This document shows positions 40,537-53,323 of a DNA stretch of 64,000 bases, one piece after another. The notes below the pieces were generated by a model. That model worked only from the letters and a program-made list of their open reading frames with translations, made no database searches and was not told where the DNA came from. The position numbers and the translations under genes were made by a program. The stretch is from Aerococcus viridans (GTDB lineage Bacteria; Bacillota; Bacilli; Lactobacillales; Aerococcaceae), in NCBI RefSeq assembly GCF_002083135.2, contig NZ_NBTM02000001.1, forward strand, positions 124,001 through 188,000, in the 5' to 3' direction. Within the stretch, counting starts at the first letter, position 1; the number at the start of each line of letters is the position of its first letter.

Positions 40537-41454
40537 CTACTCTGCTGTGTCTGTAGAGGCAGCAGAGGATTCAGCAGCCTGATCTTCACTATCAGCTGGT
40601 GCATCACTTGAACTTTCATTCAAGGTCATGATAACCAATACTGAACGGATATCTTTGAAGTCTGCAGCAGGTTTTACTCTCACTGACTGAGATAAACCAA
40701 AGTTATCAGAAGATACTGATGTTACTTCTCCAATGATTAAACCTTCTGGAGATACACCACCTAAACCACTTGTAGTGACCGTATTTCCTTCAGAAACTTG
40801 TGCATCATTCGGCACTTGTTTAAGGATTAATTCCTGTGTCTTCTCTTCATAGTCAGATAAAATCCCTGACACGATACTATCATCCGTTTGAATACTTACT
40901 GCTACGTTCTTCATTTGATTATTCTCAGTAATCAATAACTGCACTTTTGAACTCGTAGCAGAGACTTCCGTTACATGCCCTACAAGGCCACTCTCTGTCA
41001 TCACGGACATGTTCTCTTCAATACCACTATTAGACCCTACATCAATTGTAATTGAGTCTAACCAGGTATCAGGGGATCTAGAAATAACAGAAGAAGCAAT
41101 CACATTCTTACCAACTAATGAAGGTTGTAAATCAAGTAAGGCAGATAGTTCTTCATTTTCACTTTGTAATATCTTATTTTGAGCTTCCAGTTCCTCTAGT
41201 GAAGAAATTTGTCTTTTCAATCGTTGGTTATCTTCGTATGTGTTCATTAAATCGTTAATTGAATCTGTAAAGCGCATCATCGCATTCGTTGGTGTAGAAA
41301 CAAATCTACCCACAACTGCGGTCACATCATTCACCCATAAAATTGGTTTGGGCATCTGTGATTGACTAAATATAGAGTAGGCAATCATACTGAATGAAGT
41401 GATGACACTAACAAGCAGGACAATTAATTTTTTATTCTCAAAAAATCGTCGCAA
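40537..41454 (-). CDS. mreC: Rod shape-determining protein MreC
   Basis: A 305-residue membrane-anchored protein: TM helix near 8-28, coiled coil ~70-105 (QRLKRQISSLEELEAQNKIL), then beta-barrel domain (VIASSVISRSPDTWLDSI, GLVGHVTEV, GGVSPEGLIIGEV). Acidic Ser/Ala-rich C-terminal tail. TTG at 41,454 fits the AGGGATGG site better than an upstream GTG. Works with mreD and RodA/PBP in peripheral wall synthesis. Confidence 0.88.
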   Translation of the reverse strand: MRRFFENKKLIVLLVSVITSFSMIAYSIFSQSQMPKPILWVNDVTAVVGRFVSTPTNAMMRFTDSINDLMNTYEDNQRLKRQISSLEELEAQNKILQSENEELSALLDLQPSLVGKNVIASSVISRSPDTWLDSITIDVGSNSGIEENMSVMTESGLVGHVTEVSATSSKVQLLITENNQMKNVAVSIQTDDSIVSGILSDYEEKTQELILKQVPNDAQVSEGNTVTTSGLGGVSPEGLIIGEVTSVSSDNFGLSQSVRVKPAADFKDIRSVLVIMTLNESSSDAPADSEDQAAESSAASTDTAE

Positions 41455-41487
41455 TATTATCCATCCCTTCACTTACATATGGTATTT

Positions 41488-41516
41488 ATTATAACAAAGT
41501 CTTAAGTTAATTTGTA
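41488..41516 (-). promoter_or_regulatory. Candidate mreCD promoter
   Basis: TATAAT at 41,488-41,493 on the minus strand with a poor -35 (TACAAA, 17-base spacer). The ISL3 element begins about 50 bp further upstream. Confidence 0.4.
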
Positions 41517-41560
41517 ATGTTTATCCATGCAAATCTATTCTTAATATTTATTTTAGGATA

Positions 41561-41568
41561 ATCTTAAG
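41561..41568. repeat. Target duplication, left copy
   Basis: ATCTTAAG, identical to 43,123-43,130 at the other end of the insertion element. Confidence 0.9.
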
Positions 41569-41581
41569 GGCTCTACAATAT

Positions 41582-41623
41582 ATAGGACTGATGACTTCAA
41601 AAAAAGTCATTGGTCCTATATTT
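41582..41623 (+). terminator. Hairpin inside the IS left end
   Basis: ATAGGAC-TG-ATGACTT and AGTCAT-TG-GTCCTAT form a long stem followed by ATTTTTTT. It shields the transposase from outside transcription. Confidence 0.75.
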
Positions 41624-41695
41624 TTTTACAAAAAAAGAGGAATCTCCATTATCATAAAGTTAACGACAACCATGATAAGATAGGAGATTCCCCGT

Positions 41696-43000
41696 ATGAA
41701 TAAGTTTATCAATACCACGCTACAATTGAAAGATGAAAATATTGTTTTTGAGGATAAAGTTGAAGAAATGATAGTTAAGAATATAAAGTCACTGATCTAT
41801 TTCGGCAAGTTAGATGTAAATCCTCAGTATTGTCCAGCCTGCGGCTGTGTTAAACAAGGAAATAGTATTGTTAAGAATGGGTCTAAAAAATCAAGACTAA
41901 CGCTAACAAAGATATCAGGGCTACCTGCTTACCTCGACTTACGAAAAAAACGCTATCACTGTAGAGAATGTGATAGCTACTTCACTGCTAAATCAGAGGT
42001 AGTCGGTGATAACTGTTTTATTTCTAAGCGCGTTAAACGGATGGTATTAGACTTTGCAACCAATGCGTTGACACTGAAACATATCGCAGAGACTTGCAAC
42101 GTTTCTGATCATACAGTGCAACGGGTAATTGATGGTGCTAGTAAAGAGCTTAAACCTAGTATCTTCGATGCATTGCCTGAGCACATTGCTTTCGATGAAT
42201 TCAAAGGTGTAAAGCATTCCGAAGGGAATATGAGCTTTATTTTTATTGATAATACAAATTCACGTATTGTAGATGTGCTGGGAGATCGCAGAAAATTCAG
42301 CCTACGTGATTACTTTTTTGCCTATCCGTTGAAAACTCGGCAGAAAGTTCAGACAGTTACGATGGACATGTATATGCCTTATATGGAAGTTGTTAGAGAA
42401 GTATTTCCCAACGCCAAAATCATCATTGATCGTTTCCATTTAGTTCAAGCATTAAATCGAGAATTAAATAAGCTACGTATTGAAGTAATGAATGCTTTCA
42501 GGGTTCCTGACCATAGATTGTACAACAAGTATAAGAGATATTGGCGAATATTCCTAATGCCCCGAGAAAACTTAAACTCATGGGATTATCAACCGTTTAA
42601 ATTATTCGATTGGCTTACGAATACCGGTGGTATTTTAGACTATTTACTAGAGAAGAACCCGCTATTAAAAGACACCTATAATATCGTCCATGACTTGCGT
42701 GAAGCGCTTCAAGAGAATGACTCTGAAGTGTTTAAAGCCCAGTTAGCGCAGTCTAAGTTAGTTAAATTACCAAGCGGATTAAGACGTGTGCTACGTACAT
42801 TCACCAAACTTCAAAGATATATTGGGAATACTTTCAAATATAACCGCTTAACGAACGGCCGAATAGAAGGTTTGAATAATAAAATTAAGGTCTTAAAACG
42901 AATAGCTTACGGATACCGAAACTTCCAAAATTTTAGAACTAGAATATTAATGACGAATAAACTATATCTAAATGAAATACCTGTAGTACAAGCAGCCTAA
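41696..43000 (+). CDS. ISL3-family transposase
   Basis: A 434-residue DDE transposase: N-terminal zinc fingers (CPACGC, CRECDS), HTH (LKHIAETCNVSDHTVQRVI), first Asp in HIAFDEFKG, second in IIIDRFHLVQ and Glu in NGRIEGLNNKIK. Full length with a good AGGAG site. No frameshift. Confidence 0.95.
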   Translation: MNKFINTTLQLKDENIVFEDKVEEMIVKNIKSLIYFGKLDVNPQYCPACGCVKQGNSIVKNGSKKSRLTLTKISGLPAYLDLRKKRYHCRECDSYFTAKSEVVGDNCFISKRVKRMVLDFATNALTLKHIAETCNVSDHTVQRVIDGASKELKPSIFDALPEHIAFDEFKGVKHSEGNMSFIFIDNTNSRIVDVLGDRRKFSLRDYFFAYPLKTRQKVQTVTMDMYMPYMEVVREVFPNAKIIIDRFHLVQALNRELNKLRIEVMNAFRVPDHRLYNKYKRYWRIFLMPRENLNSWDYQPFKLFDWLTNTGGILDYLLEKNPLLKDTYNIVHDLREALQENDSEVFKAQLAQSKLVKLPSGLRRVLRTFTKLQRYIGNTFKYNRLTNGRIEGLNNKIKVLKRIAYGYRNFQNFRTRILMTNKLYLNEIPVVQAA

Positions 43001-43122
43001 GGGCTGCTTGATAATCACAAAATAAAGATAAAAATGAATAATGGAAAAGAGTATATGAAAAACCAGGCAATCTAAAAATTACCTGGCGATTAATACTCAT
43101 CAGTCCTATTTGACGTAGAGCC

Positions 43123-43130
43123 ATCTTAAG
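43123..43130. repeat. Target duplication, right copy
   Basis: ATCTTAAG, matching the left copy. Confidence 0.9.
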
Positions 43131-43149
43131 ACAATATAAAATAGAAAAA

Positions 43150-43177
43150 CAAAAAAGAGAGGCTTTCGCCTCCCTTC
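43150..43177 (-). terminator. Terminator of the rRNA-tRNA operon
   Basis: GGGAGGC-GAAA-GCCTCTC on the minus strand, followed by TTTTTTG, 16 bases after the last tRNA (Glu). Confidence 0.85.
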
Positions 43178-43192
43178 CTTTTTTAATTATGA

Positions 43193-43264
43193 TGACCCGT
43201 ACGGGACTCGAACCCGTGTTACCGCCGTGAAAGGGCGGTGTCTTAACCGCTTGACCAACGGGCC
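43193..43264 (-). tRNA. tRNA-Glu (TTC), copy 2
   Basis: Cloverleaf with anticodon loop CTTTCAC; acceptor GGCCCGT/ACGGGTC. Last tRNA of the cluster. Same sequence as the copy at 43,653. Confidence 0.95.
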
Positions 43265-43282
43265 AGTATAAAAATATTGCTA

Positions 43283-43355
43283 TGGTCCGAGACAGATTTG
43301 AACTGCCGACACCTTGAGCTTCAATCAAGTGCTCTACCAACTGAGCTATCAGACC
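43283..43355 (-). tRNA. tRNA-Phe (GAA)
   Basis: Anticodon loop TTGAAGC between CTTGA/TCAAG arms; acceptor GGTCTGA, discriminator A. Confidence 0.95.
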
Positions 43356-43363
43356 TTAATCAA

Positions 43364-43436
43364 CGGTCCCGACGGGAATCGAACCCGCGATCTCCTCCGT
43401 GACAGGGAGGCGTGATAACCGCTACACTACGGGACC
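43364..43436 (-). tRNA. tRNA-Asp (GTC), copy 2
   Basis: Anticodon loop CTGTCAC; acceptor GGTCCCG, discriminator G as expected for Asp. Part of the duplicated Ser-fMet-Asp block. Confidence 0.95.
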
Positions 43437-43443
43437 ATTTCAA

Positions 43444-43516
43444 TTGCGGGAGTAGGACTCGAACCTACGACCTCCGGGTTATGAGCCCGACGAGCTGCCA
43501 ACTGCTCCATCCCGCG
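43444..43516 (-). tRNA. Initiator tRNA-fMet (CAT), copy 2
   Basis: Anticodon CAT with three G-C pairs below the loop (GGG/CCC) and an unpaired C1-A72, the two initiator marks. Part of the duplicated block. Confidence 0.93.
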
Positions 43517-43531
43517 ATATTAATAAGAAAA

Positions 43532-43621
43532 AGGAGGATAAGGGATTCGAACCCTTGCACGCTTTTACACGTCTGACGGTTTTCAAGACCGTTCCCTTCA
43601 GCCGGACTTGGGTAATCCTCC
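43532..43621 (-). tRNA. tRNA-Ser (TGA), copy 2
   Basis: Long variable arm, anticodon loop CTTGAAA. The base after the acceptor stem reads T rather than the usual G. Part of the duplicated block. Confidence 0.93.
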
Positions 43622-43652
43622 AAAAGTAAAAATATTAAGCTTTATCAAGCTA

Positions 43653-43724
43653 TGACCCGTACGGGACTCGAACCCGTGTTACCGCCGTGAAAGGGCGGTG
43701 TCTTAACCGCTTGACCAACGGGCC
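43653..43724 (-). tRNA. tRNA-Glu (TTC), copy 1
   Basis: Identical to the last tRNA of the cluster; anticodon TTC. Confidence 0.95.
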
Positions 43725-43738
43725 AAAATATATAAAAG

Positions 43739-43826
43739 CGGAGAATAAGGGATTCGAACCCTTGCATCGCTTACGCGATCTAACGATTTAGCAAACCGTC
43801 CTCTTCAGCCTCTTGAGTAATTCTCC
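43739..43826 (-). tRNA. tRNA-Ser (GCT)
   Basis: Long variable arm, anticodon loop TTGCTAA, discriminator G. Confidence 0.93.
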
Positions 43827-43835
43827 AAATATCAA

Positions 43836-43909
43836 TGGGCCTGAATGGACTCGAACCATCGACCTCCCGCTTATCAGGCGGACGCTCTAACCAGCTGAGC
43901 TACAGGCCC
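43836..43909 (-). tRNA. tRNA-Ile (GAT)
   Basis: Anticodon stem-loop CGCCTGATAAGCG gives GAT; acceptor GGGCCTG, discriminator A. Confidence 0.95.
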
Positions 43910-43919
43910 ATAATACTAA

Positions 43920-43990
43920 AGCGGGTGACGAGAATCGAACTCGCGACGATAGCTTGGAAGGCTATGGTTTTACCACTAAACTACACCCGC
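43920..43990 (-). tRNA. tRNA-Gly (TCC)
   Basis: Anticodon TCC in TAGCCTTCCAAGCTA; acceptor GCGGGTG, discriminator T as usual for Gly. Confidence 0.95.
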
Positions 43991-44005
43991 ATATTATTTT
44001 ATTTA

Positions 44006-44078
44006 CGGTCCCGACGGGAATCGAACCCGCGATCTCCTCCGTGACAGGGAGGCGTGATAACCGCTACACTACGGGACC
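44006..44078 (-). tRNA. tRNA-Asp (GTC), copy 1
   Basis: Same sequence as the copy at 43,364, exactly 642 bp away. Confidence 0.95.
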
Positions 44079-44085
44079 ATCACAA

Positions 44086-44158
44086 TTGCGGGAGTAGGAC
44101 TCGAACCTACGACCTCCGGGTTATGAGCCCGACGAGCTGCCAACTGCTCCATCCCGCG
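44086..44158 (-). tRNA. Initiator tRNA-fMet (CAT), copy 1
   Basis: Same sequence as the copy at 43,444, 642 bp away. Confidence 0.93.
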
Positions 44159-44173
44159 ATATTAATAAGAAAA

Positions 44174-44263
44174 AGGAGGATAAGGGATTCGAACCCTTGC
44201 ACGCTTTTACACGTCTGACGGTTTTCAAGACCGTTCCCTTCAGCCGGACTTGGGTAATCCTCC
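44174..44263 (-). tRNA. tRNA-Ser (TGA), copy 1
   Basis: Same sequence as the copy at 43,532, 642 bp away, with the same T after the acceptor stem. Confidence 0.93.
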
Positions 44264-44302
44264 GAGGCAATAAAATATGCTTCATATAATCCCATACAAG
44301 GA

Positions 44303-44376
44303 TGGACCTTGTAGGACTCGAACCTACGACCGGACGGTTATGAGCCGTCTGCTCTAACCAACTGAGCTAAAGGTCC
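44303..44376 (-). tRNA. tRNA-Ile2 (CAT, lysidine type), probable
   Basis: Anticodon CAT, acceptor GGACCTT, discriminator A. The sequence fits the Bacillus-type minor tRNA-Ile whose C34 is changed to lysidine by TilS; a second, distinct elongator Met lies next to it. Confidence 0.8.
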
Positions 44377-44390
44377 AAGTAATTATATAA

Positions 44391-44464
44391 TAGCGGCGAA
44401 GGGGATCGAACCCATGACCTCCCGGGTATGAACCGGACGCTCTAGCCAGCTGAGCTACACCGCC
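44391..44464 (-). tRNA. Elongator tRNA-Met (CAT)
   Basis: Anticodon loop TTCATAC; starts GGCGGTGTAGC, the Bacillus elongator Met type, with a terminal G1-U72 pair. Confidence 0.88.
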
Positions 44465-44484
44465 ATATTATACATCTAATTAAG

Positions 44485-44557
44485 TGGAGAATAGCGGGAT
44501 CGAACCGCTGACCTCCTGCGTGCAAAGCAGGCGCTCTCCCAGCTGAGCTAATCCCCC
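44485..44557 (-). tRNA. tRNA-Ala (TGC)
   Basis: Anticodon TGC; acceptor contains the G3-U70 pair that defines Ala. Confidence 0.95.
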
Positions 44558-44566
44558 ACATTAGAA

Positions 44567-44640
44567 TCGGGAAAACAGGATTCGAACCTGCGACCCCTTG
44601 GTCCCAAACCAAGTGCTCTACCAAGCTGAGCTATTTCCCG
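44567..44640 (-). tRNA. tRNA-Pro (TGG)
   Basis: Anticodon loop TTTGGGA; acceptor CGGGAAA/TTTCCCG, discriminator A. Confidence 0.95.
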
Positions 44641-44645
44641 GGTCA

Positions 44646-44719
44646 TGCACCCAGCAGGATTCGAACCTGCAACCGCTTGATTCGTAGTCAAGTACTCTAT
44701 CCAGTTGAGCCATGGGTGC
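44646..44719 (-). tRNA. tRNA-Arg (ACG)
   Basis: Anticodon loop CTACGAA; A34 would be inosine, reading CGN codons. Confidence 0.95.
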
Positions 44720-44729
44720 TTGTATAAAA

Positions 44730-44814
44730 TGCCGAGGACCGGGGTCGAACCGGTACGAGGTTAACCCTCGCAGGATTTTAAGTCCTGTGCGTCTGCCAAT
44801 TCCGCCACCCCGGC
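44730..44814 (-). tRNA. tRNA-Leu (TAA)
   Basis: Long variable arm, anticodon loop CTTAAAA; acceptor GCCGGGG, discriminator A. Confidence 0.95.
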
Positions 44815-44854
44815 ATATTATAAAATGTATTTATATGGTTGTCTTTTCAGACAA

Positions 44855-44926
44855 AGCGGAAAACGGGGTTCGAACCCGCGACCCCCACCTTGGCAAGGTG
44901 GTGCTCTACCACTGAGCTATTTCCGC
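44855..44926 (-). tRNA. tRNA-Gly (GCC)
   Basis: Anticodon loop TTGCCAA; acceptor GCGGAAA, discriminator T. Confidence 0.95.
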
Positions 44927-44950
44927 GTATGTAAATATCAAAGATATTAA

Positions 44951-45023
44951 TGCCGGCTAAAGGACTTGAACCCTCGACCCTCTGATTACAAATCAGATGC
45001 TCTACCAACTGAGCTAAGCCGGC
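44951..45023 (-). tRNA. tRNA-Thr (TGT)
   Basis: Anticodon TGT in CTGATTTGTAATCAG; acceptor GCCGGCT, discriminator A. Confidence 0.95.
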
Positions 45024-45032
45024 TAATATAAA

Positions 45033-45114
45033 TGCGGGTGAAGGGACTTGAACCCCCACGCCTTGCGGCGCCAGATCCTAAATCTGGTGCGTCTGCCAAT
45101 TCCGCCACACCCGC
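45033..45114 (-). tRNA. tRNA-Leu (TAG)
   Basis: Long variable arm, anticodon loop TTTAGGA; acceptor GCGGGTG. Confidence 0.95.
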
Positions 45115-45118
45115 ATAA

Positions 45119-45191
45119 TGACCCGTGTAGGATTCGAACCTACGACCCACTGATTAAAAGTCAGTTGCTCTACCGACTGAGCTAACGAGTC
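45119..45191 (-). tRNA. tRNA-Lys (TTT)
   Basis: Anticodon loop CTTTTAA; acceptor GACTCGT/ACGGGTC. Confidence 0.95.
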
Positions 45192-45195
45192 ATGG

Positions 45196-45268
45196 TGGAG
45201 AATGAGGGGCTCGAACCCCCGACATCCTGCTTGTAAGGCAGACGCTCTCCCAGCTGAGCTAATTCTCC
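45196..45268 (-). tRNA. tRNA-Val (TAC)
   Basis: Anticodon TAC in CTGCCTTACAAGCAG; first tRNA after 5S. No CCA is encoded in any tRNA of the cluster. Confidence 0.95.
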
Positions 45269-45274
45269 GGGTTT

Positions 45275-45390
45275 GCATGGCAACGTCCTAGTCTCACAGG
45301 GGGCAACCCCCAACTACATTCGGCGCTAAGAAGCTTAACTTCTGTGTTCGAGATGGGAACAGGTGTGTCCTTCTTGCCATCATTACCACA
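45275..45390 (-). rRNA. rrf: 5S rRNA
   Basis: Begins near TGGTAATGATGGCAAG and ends ACGTTGCCATGC; contains the conserved CCCATCTCGAACACAGAAG segment. Ends are approximate. Confidence 0.93.
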
Positions 45391-45469
45391 CAATATTTAT
45401 ATGAGCTTTTGTTCGCTCAAAACTGAATCTGTAAGTCGTCTACCATTCCATCATACAATCTTATTATCC

Positions 45470-50159
<4,690 letters not shown>

Positions 50160-50322
50160 GATTTTCACGAGCTTGATTGCTCATTAAAGTTTGCTGACTT
50201 ATTTATAGTAGTTCTCACTACTTTTGATTGTTGGAATCAAATGATTCCATACACAATTTTTGGTTTGTCTTCTTTGTTCAGTTTTCAAAGGTCTATCTCG
50301 TTGCTTTATTAGCAACTCATAT

Positions 50323-50352
50323 ATCATATCATCTTCATTCAAGCTTTGTCAA
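50323..50352 (-). promoter_or_regulatory. rrn promoter P5 (nearest 16S)
   Basis: TTGACA, 18 bases, TATGAT on the minus strand. Confidence 0.75.
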
Positions 50353-50404
50353 CAAAAATTTAAAAACTTTTTTTGATCACTTAATCACTTGAAGCGACTT
50401 GATT

Positions 50405-50434
50405 ATTTTACCTTATTTTATGTTTCCTTGTCAA
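50405..50434 (-). promoter_or_regulatory. rrn promoter P4
   Basis: TTGACA, 18 bases, TAAAAT on the minus strand. Confidence 0.72.
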
Positions 50435-50495
50435 CACTTTTTTTGATTTATTCTCAAATCGTTTTCGTGCGACTCGTAAACTATAAAGCTTAATT

Positions 50496-50525
50496 ATCTT
50501 ACCATTCCAGTCAGATGATTGTCAA
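50496..50525 (-). promoter_or_regulatory. rrn promoter P3
   Basis: TTGACA, 18 bases, TAAGAT on the minus strand. Confidence 0.72.
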
Positions 50526-50576
50526 CAGCATTTTTTTGAATTTTGTTTTTTTGATGTTGAAACAAACAACTTCGTA

Positions 50577-50606
50577 ATAATACCATGTTCTATCAGAACT
50601 TGTCAA
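50577..50606 (-). promoter_or_regulatory. rrn promoter P2
   Basis: TTGACA, 18 bases, TATTAT on the minus strand. Confidence 0.75.
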
Positions 50607-50658
50607 TTACTTTTTTACTGTTTTTTCCGATTGGTTTTGCTCCGAATCGACAAGATTT

Positions 50659-50687
50659 ATAATATCAACAAAGCTGTTTTTCGTCAA
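50659..50687 (-). promoter_or_regulatory. rrn promoter P1 (most distal)
   Basis: TTGACG, 17 bases, TATTAT on the minus strand. The whole 50,160-50,710 gap holds only these promoters and AT-rich DNA. Confidence 0.7.
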
Positions 50688-50706
50688 TAGTTTTTTTGTC
50701 AAAAAT

Positions 50707-50737
50707 ACAAAAAATGCCGGACAATTCTGTCCGACAC
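50707..50737 (-). terminator. pgi terminator
   Basis: TGTCGGACA-GAAT-TGTCCGGCA on the minus strand followed by TTTTTTG, 23 bases after the pgi stop. Confidence 0.88.
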
Positions 50738-50759
50738 TTTATCTAACCTTTAAATGATC

Positions 50760-52106
50760 TTATTTTAAGCGTTTATTTAATTCTGCTGCTAGGTCTTCAA
50801 AACCTGGTTTACCTAGCAAGGCAAACATATTTTTCTTGTATGCTTCTACCCCTGGTTGGTTGAATGGGTTTACGCCATTTAAGTAACCAGAAATCGCTAC
50901 TGCAATTTCAAAGAAGTAAATCATATAACCTAAAGAGTAAGCATCCATTTCTGGAATTGTTAATACGAAGTTAGGTACGTCACCATCAGTATGGGCTAAT
51001 ACAGTACCTTGGAAAGCTTTAGTATTTACAAAGTCTACATCCTTACCTTCTAAGTAGCCTAAGCCATCTAAGTCTTCATCAAATGCAGGAATTGCAATTG
51101 ATTTACTTGGTTTGTCTACTTTAACAACTGTTTCGAATAAGTTACGTTGCCCTTCTTGGATATATTGACCTAGAGAGTGTAAGTCAGTTGTGAAGTTGGC
51201 GCTTGATGGGTAAATCCCTTTACCGTCTTTACCTTCTGATTCTCCGAATAGTTGTTTCCACCATTCTGAGAAGTATTGTAATTTTGGTTCATAGTTGATT
51301 AATAACTCAGTTACTTTACCTTTACGGTATAAGACATTACGTAATGCAGCATATTGGTAAGCTTCATTTTTACTTAGATCAGCATCGCTGTATGCTTCCA
51401 TTGCGTCAGCTGCACCTTGCATTAAGGCATCGATATCTGCACCTGAAACAGCAATTGGTAATAAACCAACTGGTGTTAATACAGTGAAACGACCACCAAC
51501 TGCATCCGGAATAACGAATGACTCGTATCCTTCAGCATCAGCTTCAGATTTTAATGCACCATTTGCTTTATCAGTTGTTGCGTAAATACGCTCTTTAGCT
51601 GCTTCACCATATTTTTCTTCTAGCAATTTTTTGAAGATACGGAATGCTACAGCCGTTTCAGTAGTCGTACCTGATTTAGAAATAACATTTACAGAGAAGT
51701 CTCTATCTCCAATTGTTTCGATTAATTCTGCAATGTAAGTTGAACTTAAGCTGTTACCTGCAAAGAAAACTTGTGGTGTCTTACGCTCTTCTTTAGATTG
51801 TAAGTTTGAAAATGAATGAGATAAAAAGTCGATTGCTGATTTAGCACCTAAGTAAGAACCACCGATACCTAATACAACTAATACATCTGAATCAGATTGA
51901 ATCTTAGCTGCAGCTTTTTTAATGCGTGCATACTCTTCTTTATCATATGTTTTTGGTAAATCAACCCAACCGATATAGTCGCTACCAGCACCAGTACCTT
52001 CACGTAAGATTGTATCTGCTGCCGTAACTAACGGTTGCATTTGTGTTAATTCGTGTTCTGCAATAAATTGGTCAGTATTACTATAATCAAATTTGATATG
52101 TCCCAT
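50760..52106 (-). CDS. pgi: Glucose-6-phosphate isomerase
   Basis: A 448-residue enzyme interconverting glucose-6-P and fructose-6-P. Typical Firmicutes PGI motifs: [50 protein letters not shown] and [19 protein letters not shown] at 52,106 lies 8 bases after GAGGAG; an upstream ATG contains that site. Followed by a strong terminator. Confidence 0.96.
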   Translation of the reverse strand: MGHIKFDYSNTDQFIAEHELTQMQPLVTAADTILREGTGAGSDYIGWVDLPKTYDKEEYARIKKAAAKIQSDSDVLVVLGIGGSYLGAKSAIDFLSHSFSNLQSKEERKTPQVFFAGNSLSSTYIAELIETIGDRDFSVNVISKSGTTTETAVAFRIFKKLLEEKYGEAAKERIYATTDKANGALKSEADAEGYESFVIPDAVGGRFTVLTPVGLLPIAVSGADIDALMQGAADAMEAYSDADLSKNEAYQYAALRNVLYRKGKVTELLINYEPKLQYFSEWWKQLFGESEGKDGKGIYPSSANFTTDLHSLGQYIQEGQRNLFETVVKVDKPSKSIAIPAFDEDLDGLGYLEGKDVDFVNTKAFQGTVLAHTDGDVPNFVLTIPEMDAYSLGYMIYFFEIAVAISGYLNGVNPFNQPGVEAYKKNMFALLGKPGFEDLAAELNKRLK

Positions 52107-52131
52107 TTTAATACTCCTCATTTATAAAAAA

Positions 52132-52518
52132 TTATTTTGTAGCCATCTTTTGTAGTGCTTCCTCAACCCACCCTGGCAGTTGTTCTTCTATAGAGACAAA
52201 ACCAATCTTTGGTGCATGACGTTTTTTAGGCCAAGCATTCTTAGCAGGTTTATTAGAGGTTGCAAGTTTCTTTAATGCTCGAATTGACAAACTCATTTTG
52301 CTTGTAAACTCATCGATATCGATAATCTTTACCGTCAGTTTTTGCCCGATGGTAAATTTATCATCCACGTTGCTCACATAGCCATGATTGATTTCGGATA
52401 TGTGGATTAATCCTTGATGGTCTTCGTCTAATTGAACAAAGACACCATATGGTTGTAAACCTGTCACTTCACCTTCAACTACATCACCAATGTGGTATGG
52501 AAATTCTTTAGTTGTCAT
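52132..52518 (-). CDS. S1-domain RNA-binding protein (YugI/CvfD-like)
   Basis: A 128-residue protein with one S1 domain: YHIGDVVEGEVTGLQPYGVFVQLD, GLIHISEINHGYV, GQKLTVKIIDID and MSLSIRALKK. A basic tail (NKPAKNAWPKKRHAPK) follows. Members of this group (Bacillus YugI, pneumococcal CvfD) bind RNA and affect stress responses. It lies upstream of pgi, probably in one operon. Confidence 0.85.
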   Translation of the reverse strand: MTTKEFPYHIGDVVEGEVTGLQPYGVFVQLDEDHQGLIHISEINHGYVSNVDDKFTIGQKLTVKIIDIDEFTSKMSLSIRALKKLATSNKPAKNAWPKKRHAPKIGFVSIEEQLPGWVEEALQKMATK

Positions 52519-52545
52519 GAAGTTGTATCCTTTCTAGTGTGTAGC

Positions 52546-53133
52546 TTATTCGTTCTCAAAAGTAACACTAGTAATGACAACTTCTTCTAAAGGTTTGTCT
52601 GATGCATTACGAGGTTGGCCTTCAATATTATAGACAACGTCCATACCAGAAACCACTTGACCAAATACAGTATGTTTTTGATCTAACCATGGTGTTCCAC
52701 CGTTTTCGCTATACGCTTCGATAATCTCTTCTGGCCAACCTCCAGCTTTAAGTTGTCCTAACATTTGTGCAGGCACTTCTTTAGCTGTTACAACGAAGAA
52801 TTGTGAACCATTCGTATTAGGTCCTGCATTCGCCATTGATAAGGCACCGTTAATGTTGAACAATTCAAGATTGAATTCATCTTCAAATTTTTCACCATAA
52901 ATTGATGTCCCACCCATACCAGTTCCAGATGGGTCGCCCCCTTGGATCATAAAGTTAGGAATTACACGGTGGAATATAACACCGTCGTAGTAACCTTGTT
53001 TACCTAAGGTTACAAAATTTTCTACTGTTTTTGGTGCTAATTCTGGAAATAGTGCAACTTGGAAAGCACCTTTATTTGTTTCAATCGTCGCTTTCAATTG
53101 CGTATCTTTAACATCTAATTGTGGATAAGTCAT
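52546..53133 (-). CDS. Peptidyl-prolyl cis-trans isomerase, cyclophilin type
   Basis: A 195-residue cytoplasmic cyclophilin: [40 protein letters not shown] and [14 protein letters not shown] carry the active-site Arg, Phe and Trp-region residues. No signal peptide. ATG at 53,133 behind AGGAGG is preferred to an upstream start. Confidence 0.92.
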   Translation of the reverse strand: MTYPQLDVKDTQLKATIETNKGAFQVALFPELAPKTVENFVTLGKQGYYDGVIFHRVIPNFMIQGGDPSGTGMGGTSIYGEKFEDEFNLELFNINGALSMANAGPNTNGSQFFVVTAKEVPAQMLGQLKAGGWPEEIIEAYSENGGTPWLDQKHTVFGQVVSGMDVVYNIEGQPRNASDKPLEEVVITSVTFENE

Positions 53134-53323
53134 TTTCTGCCTCCTATTTATTTCTAAACTTATTGTAACAAATACTGAGCGAAAATTCTCCATTTAATGA
53201 CTGAATAATTTTATTCCGCCTAGTTGATAAAGTTTTTCTTATTTTCTCTTTTTACAGCGAAACATTTTCCGAATGAATCTTTTCCATGCTATTATTAAAT
53301 TAAATAAATTCAAGGAGGAAAAC

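Larger units (their letters stand above)
41569..43122 (+). mobile_element. Complete ISL3-family insertion sequence
   Basis: A 1,554-bp element. Ends GGCTCTAC...ATAGGACTGATGA are inverted at the right end with a few mismatches over about 27 bp. An 8-bp direct repeat ATCTTAAG flanks it, as expected for ISL3. The transposase gene is intact, so it may be mobile. It lies between mreC and the tRNA cluster. Confidence 0.95.

Noticed and set aside
42939-43340. 133-codon minus-strand frame at the IS right end and first tRNAs
   Set aside because: It covers tRNA-Phe, tRNA-Glu and the IS end; an artefact of non-coding DNA.
43532-44263. tRNA-Ser copies as prophage attachment sites
   Set aside because: No integrase or phage genes adjoin them; the repeat is explained by duplication of the tRNA block.
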